Positions 31,101-40,918 of a stretch of 64,000 nt of DNA are shown here, piece by piece; the stretch's first letter is position 1; each line of letters starts with the position of its first letter. The DNA is from Bathynomus jamesi. Its lineage: Eukaryota; Arthropoda; Malacostraca; Isopoda; Cirolanidae. A program made the position numbers and the translations under genes. The DNA is taken from the NCBI GenBank assembly GCA_023014485.1, contig JAJOZX010000087.1, positions 603,501 to 667,500 of the forward strand, read 5' to 3'. The notes under the pieces are model-generated. The model was given only the letters and a program-made list of their open reading frames with translations. It was not told the DNA's origin and ran no database searches.

Positions 31101-31633
31101 CCTCAAGGGTTACAAACATACCTGTGGCCAGCTTCACAACAGCCTACGCCCGTATAAAACTTTGGGGTCTATTGCATTCTCTTGGGCGGAGAGTATTGTA
31201 TGCCGATACAGATAGCGTGATATTCACAGAGAGGGAGGGTGAATACATGCCCACTATTGGGGAGTTCCTCGGCGAGCTCACTGATGAGATCAAGGATGAG
31301 TATGGGGACAACGCATACGCCGACTCTTTTGCCTCAACAGGACCTAAGACTTATGGGGTACGGGTCAGGGTGGGGATGAAATGAAATATATCGTGAAGGC
31401 AAAGGGTATTACGCTCAACCATGCGAATCGGGAGGTTGTTAACTTTGAGTCGTTGAAGGATCTAGTATGTTTGGATGAACAACCTCACCAACTAATTGTA
31501 GGCACCCACAATTTTCGGGCGCAGAAGCTGGGGCGTGAAGGAACTTAGGGGTACGATGGTGTGCCGTAACACCTATAGGAAACGTTACCAGTTACCTGGT
31601 ACCTATGATACCGTACCCTTTGGATACCAATGA
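28194..31633 (+). pseudogene. Protein-primed family B DNA polymerase, at least three frameshifts
   Basis: Residues 1-140 hold a region shared by many Polinton polymerases (GCGFIAVLLARMF, VRIVVFGLDD); residues 160-280 are Cys/His-rich and zinc-finger-like. Exonuclease motifs: YYDIETYTN (near residue 290), ILAHNGAKFDTQFL (near 367), YCVNDVRVL (near 495). Polymerase motifs in the next frame: YDFCSLYPYVM (30350), KLCLNSLWGKF (30915), ADTDSVIF (31200). The frame breaks near 30060 (after CWWHGCP), near 31370 and near 31540. It would replicate the element from a terminal protein. AATAAA lies at 31767-31772. All catalytic motifs persist, so the lesions are recent or are sequence errors. Confidence 0.93.
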
Positions 31634-31639
31634 TGCTTC

Positions 31640-31850
31640 TAACTCACACGTCTTGTATATAATCGTATCTATTTGTAAATATATATATATATAATATATA
31701 TAACTTGAATATCTCGTTTATTAAATCGTATTTGTAATATATATAACTTGAATATCTCGTTTATTAAATAAATCATGTTTCAAATAGCGTTTCACTTTCT
31801 CCTTTGTGTGTGTGTGTGTGTGTGTGTGTGTAGGTGAAAGTTCTAAGCTC
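31640..31850. repeat. AT/TG repeats and a 47-bp tandem duplication after polB
   Basis: ATATAACTTGAATATCTCGT plus TTATTAAAT occurs twice in tandem (31697-31772), giving duplicated poly(A)-type sequence, then (TG)n at 31804-31831. Not coding. Confidence 0.75.
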
Positions 31851-31961
31851 CGCCCACTGTAAGACCGTGAGTCATGCTACTATCTGGGAGTCCCTGCGTG
31901 GTCAGTCGACCGCAGTAAGCCCGAGAGATCAGACGTGTATTCAGATCAGACGTGTATTCAA

Positions 31962-32552
31962 ATGGCTACCTTTAATATTGCTTGTACAACGTTTACGAAA
32001 TGGTATTCAGTAAAGTGCCAGGATGTGGTGGATACCGAAAAACTTCCTATTCATCCCTCCTATGCCTCTTTTAAAAACACATTGGATTGTGCGAAGTTCC
32101 AAGATGTACAAATACTCTACGGATGTTCTGGTGAGACCGTTGAAGGCTTTCGTTGCACAGACGATGTGCTGAAGTATACTGCAGAGCTAAACTTTATAAA
32201 GTCTCACATACACCGTGAAGTAAAAGAAACAACGCGTGCAGAAGAGAAGCAGCAGGTATGGATAATGAGTCTTGCTGATGGGTGGTGTGACAAGCGGTAT
32301 TACGTCATGCTACACCATGTCGATTACTCATACCCTACGACTGGAAATGTGAATCTCGTGATCATGGACAATCTTAAGTATTTTTATCACTATATTAACG
32401 TATATCATGATGAGGTTCGTAGTGAGGTTGTGGCTAGTGCCCTGCGTGAATTTTTAACAGAGTTTAGAGACGAGTATCGTTTGATGGGCAGAAAGGAAAA
32501 ATATGAACATATGTTCCTCTCAAATAGTGCGCCTGAGTGTGGAGATGTTTAG
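31962..32552 (+). CDS. Right-arm Polinton protein, unknown function
   Basis: I chose the Met at 31962 (MATFNIACTTF); the in-frame upstream Met at 31935 lies in a 17-bp direct duplication (GATCAGACGTGTATTCA twice) that abuts this start. About 196 residues, mixed alpha/beta, with WYSVKCQDVV, VWIMSLADGWCDKRYYVMLHHVDY and a charged helical C-terminus (VVASALREFLTEFRDEYRLMGRKEKYEHMF). No known domain recognised and no signal peptide. It follows a GCTCCGCCC-containing upstream region and a TCAGT motif near 31904. Intact frame in a degraded neighbourhood argues for a real gene. Confidence 0.65.
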   Translation: MATFNIACTTFTKWYSVKCQDVVDTEKLPIHPSYASFKNTLDCAKFQDVQILYGCSGETVEGFRCTDDVLKYTAELNFIKSHIHREVKETTRAEEKQQVWIMSLADGWCDKRYYVMLHHVDYSYPTTGNVNLVIMDNLKYFYHYINVYHDEVRSEVVASALREFLTEFRDEYRLMGRKEKYEHMFLSNSAPECGDV

Positions 32553-32756
32553 TAAAATGTTCCTAGTTCTTATCCAAAATGTCTGGTGCGTAGGCTGGTA
32601 GTGATATTCTTGTACCGGTACAACAATTCGACTCGCGGAACAAGCCCATTCACGTATCATCGAGTCAGCCGCCCGTCGAACCATTCTGCCTGTGCCTCAC
32701 ACGGCTCATAGTTATCTCAGAGCTTGAGCCGAGTGGACGTGCGCTCTTCGAATACG

Positions 32757-32999
32757 ATGGAACTTCCTTTGAGCAGCATTCTCAACGCCTCGTACGATGT
32801 GTCCGTGACGAAATCGTTGCGCGTGTTCAGGCGTAATTCCGGTACCATTAGCTATGTACTGGAAACGGAATGTAGACCGACAAACAAACGGGTTTATTTA
32901 AGTATCGAGGAGATGAATAGAATCTTTGTGATAGTTGAGAAGTGGAGTGAAGATCGTTATAAAATACCTGCTAACGTAGGTACAAGAAGAGCAGATTAG
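32757..32999 (+). CDS. Right-arm small protein, weak PC4-like appearance
   Basis: 80 residues from the Met at 32757 (MELPLSSIL); an upstream in-frame Met exists at 32724. SLRVFRRNSGTISYVLETE, then KRVYLSIEEMNRIFVIVEKW, resembles the strand-strand...SLxxxxWxxL layout of PC4-type ssDNA-binding coactivators. This is only a pattern impression. Proteins of this kind bind single-stranded DNA during replication or transcription. The frame is intact. Confidence 0.5.
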   Translation: MELPLSSILNASYDVSVTKSLRVFRRNSGTISYVLETECRPTNKRVYLSIEEMNRIFVIVEKWSEDRYKIPANVGTRRAD

Positions 33000-33068
33000 T
33001 GACGCACCCTCATACGCCGTTGTATGTACGTTGTGTATAAATAACGATCGGCCGTGCATTGATATACG

Positions 33069-33467
33069 GTGATGTGGAAGAATGCTTCTGATAATAACGC
33101 TCTTATTCCTACGCGAAACCGTTTCATCCTCGACAGAATGTTTGAAATCGTCGGATTCCGTAAACTGAAACCTATATTAGACGCGCGTGTTACGGATATG
33201 CTTTATTTTGATACAGTACTTGAATACGCATACACTGCTCTGCTCGATGGGTTTACCGAGTGTAGGACTGGTGAGAATGGTCTAGTGCTGGATGTTTATT
33301 TAAAAAGTTTAGACTCTTTGAAATACCATGAACTTTGGTACAAAGCAATTGATCGGTACAAGGCTGAGCTCACCTACACCGTTCACCCTGAAGAACTATT
33401 TCTTTATATAACGCGCAGTTGTCGTAACGATTTAGAAGATTATTTCAATTGCCGCTATGTTGAGTGA
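33069..33467 (+). CDS. Right-arm small protein, unknown function
   Basis: 132 residues starting MMWKNASDNNALIPTRN; helical, with FILDRMFEIVGFRKLKPIL, LEYAYTALLDGF and YHELWYKAIDRYKAEL. No family recognised. It overlaps the next reading frame start (33457) by 11 nt, in the style of the rest of the element. Preceded by a TATAAATA-like motif at 33035-33043. Confidence 0.55.
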   Translation: MMWKNASDNNALIPTRNRFILDRMFEIVGFRKLKPILDARVTDMLYFDTVLEYAYTALLDGFTECRTGENGLVLDVYLKSLDSLKYHELWYKAIDRYKAELTYTVHPEELFLYITRSCRNDLEDYFNCRYVE

Positions 33468-33798
33468 GTTCACGATTGAAAAGCTCGAGTCGGTAGAAAT
33501 AAACCCTCGATTGGAAAAGCGTTCTTATAAACTTGTGTTTAATAATGTAGCTAACGATGAACTCTTTGTGCGTGCTTTTGATTGTATTCTAGACGTTTAA
33601 AGATGACTTACCAACCGGTTGTAAAGTGGGAACAAAAATAGTACTGAACGATATGAAAGCCTTCATATCGAATACAGGTTTCCCTATACTTTAAGCGGTG
33701 AAATATTATTAAGCCGCATATACTGCGTAATGCAGAGCAATAATGATGTAATTGTAAACTCGATTAAGACCGAGTTTAGTATTTTGAAAAAAAAGTGA
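33457..33798 (+). pseudogene. Right-arm small gene with two frameshifts
   Basis: It opens MLSEFTIEKLESVEINPRLE and runs 47 residues to a stop at 33600, but coding-like text continues in other frames: KDDLPTGCKVGTKIVLNDMKAF, then SGEILLSRIYCVMQSNNDVI, ending KKK-stop at 33798. The pattern fits one ~110-residue gene broken near 33598 and 33690. Family unknown. Confidence 0.5.
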
Positions 33799-33854
33799 AT
33801 TGTATATATATTTTGCTTGACATTTCGATTATACGCATATTTCTATTGATTTGT

Positions 33855-33911
<57 letters not shown>

Positions 33912-34254
33912 CTTGATATTTCTCCTGTACTGTTATGTACATATTTCTATTGAAGTGTATATTTATTTGAAATGTATATTTTATTTTATATATCACCATA
34001 ATTGTGTGTGTGTGTATATTTCTCCTGTACTGTTATGTACATATTTCTATTGAAGTGTATATGAAATGTATATTTTATTTTATATATATATCCATAATTG
34101 TGTGTATATATTTCTGTTATACGCATATTCCTCAAATGTATATTTATTTTCTATATATTTATAATAAAAAGAATGATGCAATGTTGTTTATTGTTATGCC
34201 TTCTACTACCGGTATTCGAAATATAATAATGTATACAACGGTATTGGTATCTGG
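33799..34254. repeat. AT microsatellite and duplicated block inside the right end
   Basis: (AT)n at 33857-33908, then two near-identical blocks (33909-33985 and 34015-34085, CTCCTGTACTGTTATGTACA plus TTTCTATTGAAGTGTATA). No gene. Open frames here are microsatellite translations. Confidence 0.75.
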
Positions 34255-34784
34255 CAATATTTAAGCCTTCTAAGCCAACTGGCTGATTAGGAGTCTATAA
34301 TAGTGTATACAATGGTATCTGGCAACTCTGTCTTCGGAATACATGGCGCTATCTGGCAACTCATTTACAGCCAACTGGCTGATTAGGCGTATATAATAAT
34401 AATGTATGCAATAATACTGCTAAAAAGAGGTATCTGACAACCATTTACAGCCAACTGGCTGATTAGGAGTCTATAATAATGTATACAATGGTATCGCGGT
34501 ATCTGGCAACTCAAGCCATTTACGCCAACTGGCTGATTAGGAGCCTATAAAACAACGCCAACTCGGCTGAAGTCTTAATGTGCACTTGGCTCCTGCCAGG
34601 TGAACACTCTCCTCCTTTCTCTCCTCCTCCTCCTTTCTCTTGGGGGGATAACGCCTCCTCCAAGTTTCCCCCCATCCCCCTTTGCAACAACCCCACCCCT
34701 TTTGCAACAACCCCCACCCCCCTTTGCAACATTACATAATAACCTGCAACATTCTTGCACTCTCCCTTTTTCGGCTATACTACT
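34255..34784. repeat. Right terminal inverted repeat of Polinton copy B with subterminal units
   Basis: 34393-34784 is the reverse complement of the left TIR. Within and just inside it a unit with CCAACTGGCTGATTAGGAG, ATAATGTATACAATGGTATC and TCTGGCAACTC recurs four times (34270-34535). TATAAAAC at 34546-34553 points outward and is followed by a hairpin (CACTTGGC/GCCAGGTG, 34583-34602). The tip is GGCTATACTACT. Confidence 0.92.
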
Positions 34785-35604
34785 GCGGCCGACGGTCACT
34801 CACCCAACTATTGAACAACTCTGATGTCTTTCAACTTCGAATAACACTAATAACTATATATAGAGTATATGTAATAAATGCAACATTCGTGCACTTTCTG
34901 TAAGGGTGGCAGCGTTTTATAGTGTTCTAACATTCTTTTTAAGTAAGATTTTTTTTAAGTATACTTTATTTCTGTTAACTAATTAAAAACACTTCCGTAT
35001 GTGAAATGAGTAGACAAAAGATGTGAGGAAGGGAAAAGAGATATAGGAATCAAGTTATTCTATAAATTTCTTAAATTATGATGCAAAATTTCATTCTAAG
35101 AATTTATATCTCATTTTCTTACATCAGTCGAGGAAGATCACGAAAAACAAAAATCTCCTGTAAAAGGAATAAAAAGTTTTAAATAACAGTTTTCTTTTAA
35201 AAACTTCGGATCACTCTTTTGCCTTAAAACTCCTTCACTAATTTCCTTAAAAGAATCGAGATTCTTTTTATACCAAACCTGTCACCAACAGCATCTTCAG
35301 ATACGTAATTTGAGTCGGAATTTAAGTTCTTCGATAATGATTAAATGAAAAACTCTTATACTGAACCAAATACTGATTGATGTCGTTGTTTAGCTCTTGT
35401 TGGAACTCGAGTCATCTCGTCGGGTTGTTTGGAAACGACAGCTTATGCAATGGACTTCGAAAGGTTTCCATTACTTTAATTTCTGGTTAAAAAAAATTAA
35501 AGGTATTTTACTAAGACGGGAAGCTTATTTTGAAATTGATGTTTCACGCGAAAGCGTTGTGCGTTCCCTTGAACGATGAAACATCTGTATGATTGTGCCA
35601 ACTT
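34785..35604. other. Right flank of Polinton copy B, no gene recognised
   Basis: AT-rich sequence with a short motif-free open frame (35397-35579). No repeat of the left flank was found here. Confidence 0.45.
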
Positions 35605-35690
35605 TCATTCTTCGTAGTGTAATGGCTAGCGTCATCACCTTCTAATCATGAGTTAGTGCTTTCGAATCCTGGTGGATTAATTTTCCATTA
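35605..35690 (+). mobile_element. tRNA-derived SINE head
   Basis: TTCGTAGTGTAATGGCTAGC (A-box-like) and TTTCGAATCC (B-box-like) at tRNA spacing, ending GGTGG. No intact cloverleaf could be drawn with confidence. Confidence 0.55.
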
Positions 35691-35789
35691 GACAAAATCG
35701 TGTTTTCATGCGTGATATTTCCATATGTATAGGCTATTTACTGACGTTATGATACTTTATAAGGGTTTGAACGACGGTTTAGGATCGAC

Positions 35790-37413
35790 CTGCGATCGAC
35801 CCCTCTGCAACATCCTGCCTCATTTCCTGGATTTGGTGGAGGAGGGAATTGCTGTCTGATCTCCTGTTCTTGTAGCCAGCCACACATGGCTGGTCAGGGA
35901 CTTTGCACAGGAATCTGTTCAGCTGGTTTTGAAATTATTCAGGTTGGTGTGCTGGAGGTTCCACGGTTTTATGGGCTGGACATAACAAATGTTTGGGCCT
36001 CGTATTCTGAGGGTATTTTCCATCCTCGTCTTTATGGCCCTCTGTCCCACCGCTGTTGGAACAGTACAAAAGCTGCCTCTTCTCTCATTTCAGCGTGTTT
36101 CTATTTCGTTTCTAAGGTTAGAGACAAACCCTCGGGTATTTTCTATATGTATATTATTGTGTACCGCTCGCGTTTTCTTTCCAGAGAAGAGTTTCAGGGG
36201 TTGTAGTCGAGACCAGTAGTCTTCACCTTTCGTTTCCTCTATTTTAGACGTAAAAGTCCTTTGTATGGCTTCTGTTTTCGCAATGTCCTTTGTACCCTTT
36301 ATTCTGTAGTACCTTGTTATTACCATATCTTAGAAGTTGGGATTTTTCTTCGTTGAACTTCATATTGCTGTTTTCTGCCCACTTGAATAATGTTTCAATG
36401 ACATTTTGTAATTTTTCTATGTCACCTTCGTTTGATATTTCCTTACATCTCTTTGTGTTATCTGCGAAACATGATACAATACTCTCATTAATATCTGCAT
36501 CAATATCTGCAGTCATTATTATGAACAGCAAGGGAGCTAATACTATACTTTGTGGGACAGAACTCATGACTTTTGAGACTTCAGATTTAACTTCATTTAC
36601 TACCAATTTGTGTCCTTTGAGTCAGAAAACTAAATATCCATCTTCTTAGCTTTCCAGTAATTCCTTTATTCTTGAGTTTGTGTGCTATAATTCCGTGGTC
36701 ACATTTATAGAAGGCTTCAGCAAAGTCATTATATCGCCTATTATACTATTAAGCTAAATGTGTCTGTGTGTCCGTCTGCTTTCTTCGGAACCGTGCACAG
36801 ACTAAACGGCACATCGGAAAATTCTGCAACCACCACCAACTGATAGCCCATGAGCTACCGATGTGCTCTGTCAAGTTTCCCGGTCTTAGGTCACTCCGCG
36901 GCCGAGCACGAGCTATTTAATGTCTATTACAAGTGAATGTAAGTACTTCGAAAACGAAAATGACGAGAGCAAAATTACATAATAAACAGTTTGGTAGTCC
37001 CGATAATAGTTTGGTAGTCCTGATAATACGTAAGTACCAATATACATATACATATATACAATATACATATACATATACATATACTGTACAGCTAGCTGTG
37101 ACATATACTGCTACATATACTGTGACATATACTGCTACCTGCCCGGAGGGCGATAGCGAGCTACCACTTGTTTTATCTATTTTTGTCCTCAACGCAATAT
37201 TTCCAATATTTTCTCGTGGTGGTATAATAACTGTGAGAGGTATAATTTTCCAGCCCTGAAGCATTGTTGGTTTGGATTGTACTGCATAAATTCTTTTCTT
37301 ATAGTAGTTTTGCCTCTAATTATACGTTCAAAGCACTTTATAAGGTGGAAGGTGAGAGCTACTGGCCGACAATTCTTAGACATTGCTGTTACCTCCTTTA
37401 AATAAGGGGGCAA
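35790..37413 (-). pseudogene. LINE (jockey/CR1-like) reverse transcriptase and 3' end, frameshifted
   Basis: The minus strand shows, 5' to 3': NCRPVALTFHLIKCFERIIR (37340-37400), PQSIVLAPLLFIIMTADIDAD with CFADNTK in place of the catalytic FADD (36480-36560), WAENSNMKFNEEKSQLLRYG (36320-36380), and the C-terminal RRGSFCTVPTAVGQRAIKTR, GPNICYVQPIKPWNLQ and SLTSHVWLATRTGDQTAIPP (35800-36080). At least five frame changes. The same family recurs at 53700, 58700 and 62540. Confidence 0.82.
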
Positions 37414-37744
37414 TGTTCGGTTCTTTAATGGAAATGGAATTTGTCCTTCGTCGAGTGATTTTCTCCATAGTAAGTATAGCGGCTTGGCAATACTCTCCTT
37501 ACATTTTTTCAGAAACGTGGCGCTTCATGTGTCTGGTCCTGGTATCAAATTTTCTCACATTTCTGATAGAGCCTTAATTACATCTTCTGAGAACTCTGAG
37601 TCTTTTAATAGCTTCGTGCCGGAAACTCGTTCTTGGCTGATTTGTATCAATCTAAAAAAATTCATTTGGATTGTTCCTTAAGCAGTTCGTTCATTTTTTG
37701 GAAAATATAACAAAATCCCTACACTTCCTTCTCTCTCTCTCTCT

Positions 37745-37779
<35 letters not shown>

Positions 37780-37780
37780 C
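37414..37780. other. Decayed LINE continuation and CT/AT microsatellite
   Basis: Minus-strand text around 37440-37660 is compatible with upstream RT sequence of the 35790-37413 LINE but too broken to assign motifs. CT and AT microsatellites at 37728-37779. Confidence 0.4.
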
Positions 37781-37890
37781 GGGTGATTCATAAGTCTGTT
37801 ACCACTGTAATGGTATAAAAAACATCACTTACTGTGGTTTGTAGTTATTTTTTATTCACCATTACAGTGGTAACAGACTTATGAATCACC

Positions 37891-37891
<1 letters not shown>
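37781..37891. mobile_element. 111-bp MITE
   Basis: GGGTGATTCATAAGTCTGTT...ACCACTGTAATGG at the left is the exact reverse complement of CCATTACAGTGGT...AACAGACTTATGAATCACCC at the right (33-bp arms, about 45-bp middle). Flanked by (AT)n and (TG)n, so the target site is unclear. Tc1/mariner-type by appearance. Confidence 0.8.
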
Positions 37892-37942
<51 letters not shown>

Positions 37943-38707
37943 ATGTGTAGAGACCGACCTGAACTTCTTTCCTCGTCGTTCGAGCATACACGAAGTCTAT
38001 CATCAAGTAAGGCCCTATACAATTTCATCCTGCAAGAAGCAACATCACTGGTGCAGGAGTTTCCGTTGGCCTCCTTTTCAACAAGTCTCTACCGGCCCTC
38101 AACACTTATCCTCTCACCGGTAAGGCCAGTCCGCCTGCAGAAGCAATCCTTCGAAACCTAGGTCCGTAACCTTCTAGTTGGCTACAAGCCACAAGCCTAC
38201 CTTTGCCTTTGTGTTAAGCAATTCCGCGTAGCCAACACAGTGTAACCGCAGCCTAGAGATAGGCTATACCCAAAAGTGTACGCAAACAACCGGCAAACTA
38301 ACTTTTTCATTACGACTGCGGTAGGCCTGTACAATTATTTTACCTATTCAATTATCTTACTGATTTGCATCCGCTTGCTTATTTGCAAGCTTATTTGCTT
38401 ATTCATTTACTTGCCTAATCCATTTACTGTACCATACCGTACTTTCATTATCTCAGTTATTATTGGCTTAAATTACTTATTGTGCGTTCACTGCTGCATA
38501 TCTCATTAGCCTAACTAAATTAGTGTTTATCATCATTGTACTTACTTAATGATTATATTGTGTAACCATTTCGTATTGTCAATAATCAGTCATTTGTAAT
38601 ATAGTACAAATACCGTTATAGAATTGTTAATCACTGTGAACAAATAATTTATTTATTTTTCAATTAAACACAAAACAACAAAGTAATTTCTCTCTCCTTA
38701 TTAAATA
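37892..38707. other. TG/AT microsatellite and unassigned sequence
   Basis: (TG)n-(AT)n-(TG)n at 37892-37947, then sequence with no recognisable gene. Short open frames are motif-free. Confidence 0.4.
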
Positions 38708-39486
38708 CAGTATACCCTCACCCAACGCGTGTTTGTTTGCTTATACATGGAAAAATAAATGCGAACAATTATTTGCCGAAAGCGGAAAATTTGATTATAC
38801 ACGGTCTGCCAAACACGCTCTAATACAGTAGTACTGTTCGCGTGCCAATGCGCGCTCTAGTGTTTTCTCCTACACTCTCCAACACTCCCGCATCTCCCTC
38901 CCTCTCGCGTCACCTCTCGCATCAACCTTTGTCTCAGTCCGCTAACGCGTTAAGTTCAGTGAAGTTGTGTTGGATTGTTTTTGTTGTATTTTGCCGTTGT
39001 TTTGCTATACCCTTAGACAGCAGTATGGCACCAAAACGTAAACCATCTGCAAGTGATGGTGAAGAGAAGAAAAGTCGTAAGGTTATGACATTAGCCGAAA
39101 CATAAAGATTGTAGATAAGTTGCGTGGTGGTATGAGCATAACATCACTTGGCCGCGAGTATCAGTGAATGAGTCTACCATACGCACCATCCGAAAGAGTG
39201 GAGAAAAGATACGTGCTATTTTCATTTAATATATTTTTATTTATCATATGTAAATATCATTATGTTTATGATTTTATTATGTTCTTATTTCATATACAAT
39301 ATAGGTAGGGAAATTCATTTATGTGTGAATGAAAAATCTACGTATCTAAGTATTAATGGGAGACTTTACGCGGCCGCGTTCACGTATCCCCATTTATCCC
39401 ATAAGGTATTAAGTTTGTCCAACGCGGATTTACCTAACGCGCCGTTCTCGAGAAACCTAACCACTGCGTTGGACGAGGGTTTACTG
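38708..39486 (+). mobile_element. Tigger/pogo element, internally deleted
   Basis: Ends CAGTATACCCTCACCCAACG (38708) and GTTGGACGAGGGTTTACTG (to 39486), flanked by TA at 38706-38707 and 39487-39488. At 39025-39210 the plus strand encodes MAPKRKPSASDGEEKKSRKV, then KIVDKLRGGMSITSLGREY and NESTIRTIRKSGEKIR, the CENP-B/psq-type DNA-binding domain of Tigger transposases, with two frame changes. The DDE domain is absent, so it is a deletion derivative. Confidence 0.88.
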
Positions 39487-39490
39487 TATA

Positions 39491-40245
39491 CAGGGTGGGC
39501 CGTAAGTTTCCATACATAGGAAAAATTAAACGTTTGTTTTTATGTTTCAGATACCCTAAGAATATGCGTTTGACGTAAGATCTTGTTTACTGATGAAGCA
39601 AATTTTTACGTCAATGGAGAGGTTAATCGGCAAAACATACGTTATTGGAGTAATGCTAACCCTAACTGGCTGAGTCCGACGAAGATGCAAGGTGCCGGTA
39701 AAGTGATGGTGTGGGCCGGGATATGGGGTGACAGAATTATTGGACCAATTTTTGTCAGTGGAAATCTTAATGCCGAAAGGTATCTTAACATGTTGCAAGA
39801 AGAGATTTTCCCATCCCTGCTAAACGAGGAAGGTAACTTCCCAGTTTACTTCCAGCAAGATGGAGCTCCACCTCATTATGGTCTTCACGTGCGTCGGTAT
39901 TTGGATCAGCAGTTCCGGATGCTTGGATTGGTCGGCGTGGTCCTGTGGAGTGGCCTCCCAGATCCCCAGATCTCACCCCCCTTGATTTCTATCTTTGGGG
40001 GCACTTGAAGGCCATGGTGTATCAGGAAAAGATACGAGACATAAATCATCTAAAGGAACGTATCACCAACGCCATTACAAGCATAACGTCACTGTGCTAA
40101 TGCGTGTTCATCAACAGTGGGGAACACGTATTGAAATGTGTTTTCAAAACAATGGCAACCATGTAGAGCATATTATATAATAAAAATGGTTGTCCATAAA
40201 AAAATGTTTATTTTTCCTATGTATGGAAACTTACGGCCCACCCTG
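39491..40245 (+). mobile_element. Tc1/mariner-superfamily element, truncated transposase
   Basis: 35-bp inverted ends (CAGGGTGGGCCGTAAGTTTC at 39491; GAAACTTACGGCCCACCCTG to 40245) with TA at 39489-39490 and 40246-40247. The transposase pseudogene (39583 to about 40105) keeps only the catalytic half: [11 protein letters not shown] (first D), [27 protein letters not shown] (second D), then after a frameshift a [19 protein letters not shown] block and an INHLKERITNAI-like helix. The DNA-binding half is missing. It directly abuts the Tigger element. Confidence 0.88.
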
Positions 40246-40398
40246 TAGTTTGTTTGGGCTGTATTTCCTAACTGGTGACCCCTAATTATTCATTTCAATT
40301 TAATTCATAAATTTTAGTAAGCCTACTTTCTTGGCCACATCAAATTGGTAATCCGTAGGCCACTATATACGAGTGTATATATATATATATATATATAT

Positions 40399-40879
40399 TA
40401 GTGGTGGACCGGATATCCGCATCCGCATCCGCACTTCTGACTGCGGATGTTATGCGGATATTACCTCTAATAAATTATGCAATTTACAATTAAATTAGCT
40501 TATAAAGTAGCTTATAAGGCCCAGTCATGCACATTTCATGTAAAGTATTAATTATTGATGAACAAACAAATATATAAACCTCAAAATATAAATACCTGGT
40601 AACACAGAAAATTGAATGAAACTTGTTTCATTGAATTTTCTGTGGCTGAAACTCTTGAGAAAGTTATTATTTTTATCATAATGAAAACATTAATATTAAT
40701 TTTGATTCTTATGCATTGCCTGCGTACTAGTAATATCACGAAATTTGAAAAATTATGTCATATATTCGTAATTCTACATTATTTTGATAGATTAACTAAA
40801 TATCCGCATCCGCGGATATTGAAATTAAAGATCTGCATCCGCATCCGCAGATGTTGAAAAACTGACATCCGGTCCACCA

Positions 40880-40882
<3 letters not shown>
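40399..40882. mobile_element. hAT-like MITE with GGATATCC/GCATCC-rich ends
   Basis: TAGTGGTGGACCGGAT at the left and ATCCGGTCCACCACTA at the right, each followed inward by CCGCATCCGCATCCGC-like direct repeats. 484 bp, AT-rich centre, no coding support. The (C/T)AGTGGTGGA-type end resembles hAT termini. It sits between two AT microsatellites, hiding the target duplication. Confidence 0.75.

Positions 40883-40914
<32 letters not shown>

Positions 40915-40918
<4 letters not shown>

Larger units (their letters stand above)
16910..34784 (-). mobile_element. Polinton/Maverick (adintovirus-like) copy B, full length
   Basis: A 17.9-kb unit starts AGTAGTATAGCCG and ends CGGCTATACTACT, i.e. AG...CT termini, with TIRs of roughly 400-530 bp. 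It encodes the hallmark set: rve integrase with chromodomain, protein-primed DNA polymerase B, packaging ATPase, adenain-like protease, major and minor capsid proteins and a core protein, plus several small genes. Flanks are ATCTTA (16904-16909) and GCGGCC (34785-34790), so no 6-bp target duplication is seen. Structural genes look mostly intact; polB and integrase carry frameshifts. Confidence 0.95.

Noticed and set aside
33853..34264. Tyr/Ile-rich membrane proteins
   Set aside because: Translations of (AT)n and a duplicated non-coding block.
35886..36219. Plus-strand secreted protein
   Set aside because: It is the antisense of a LINE C-terminal coding region.
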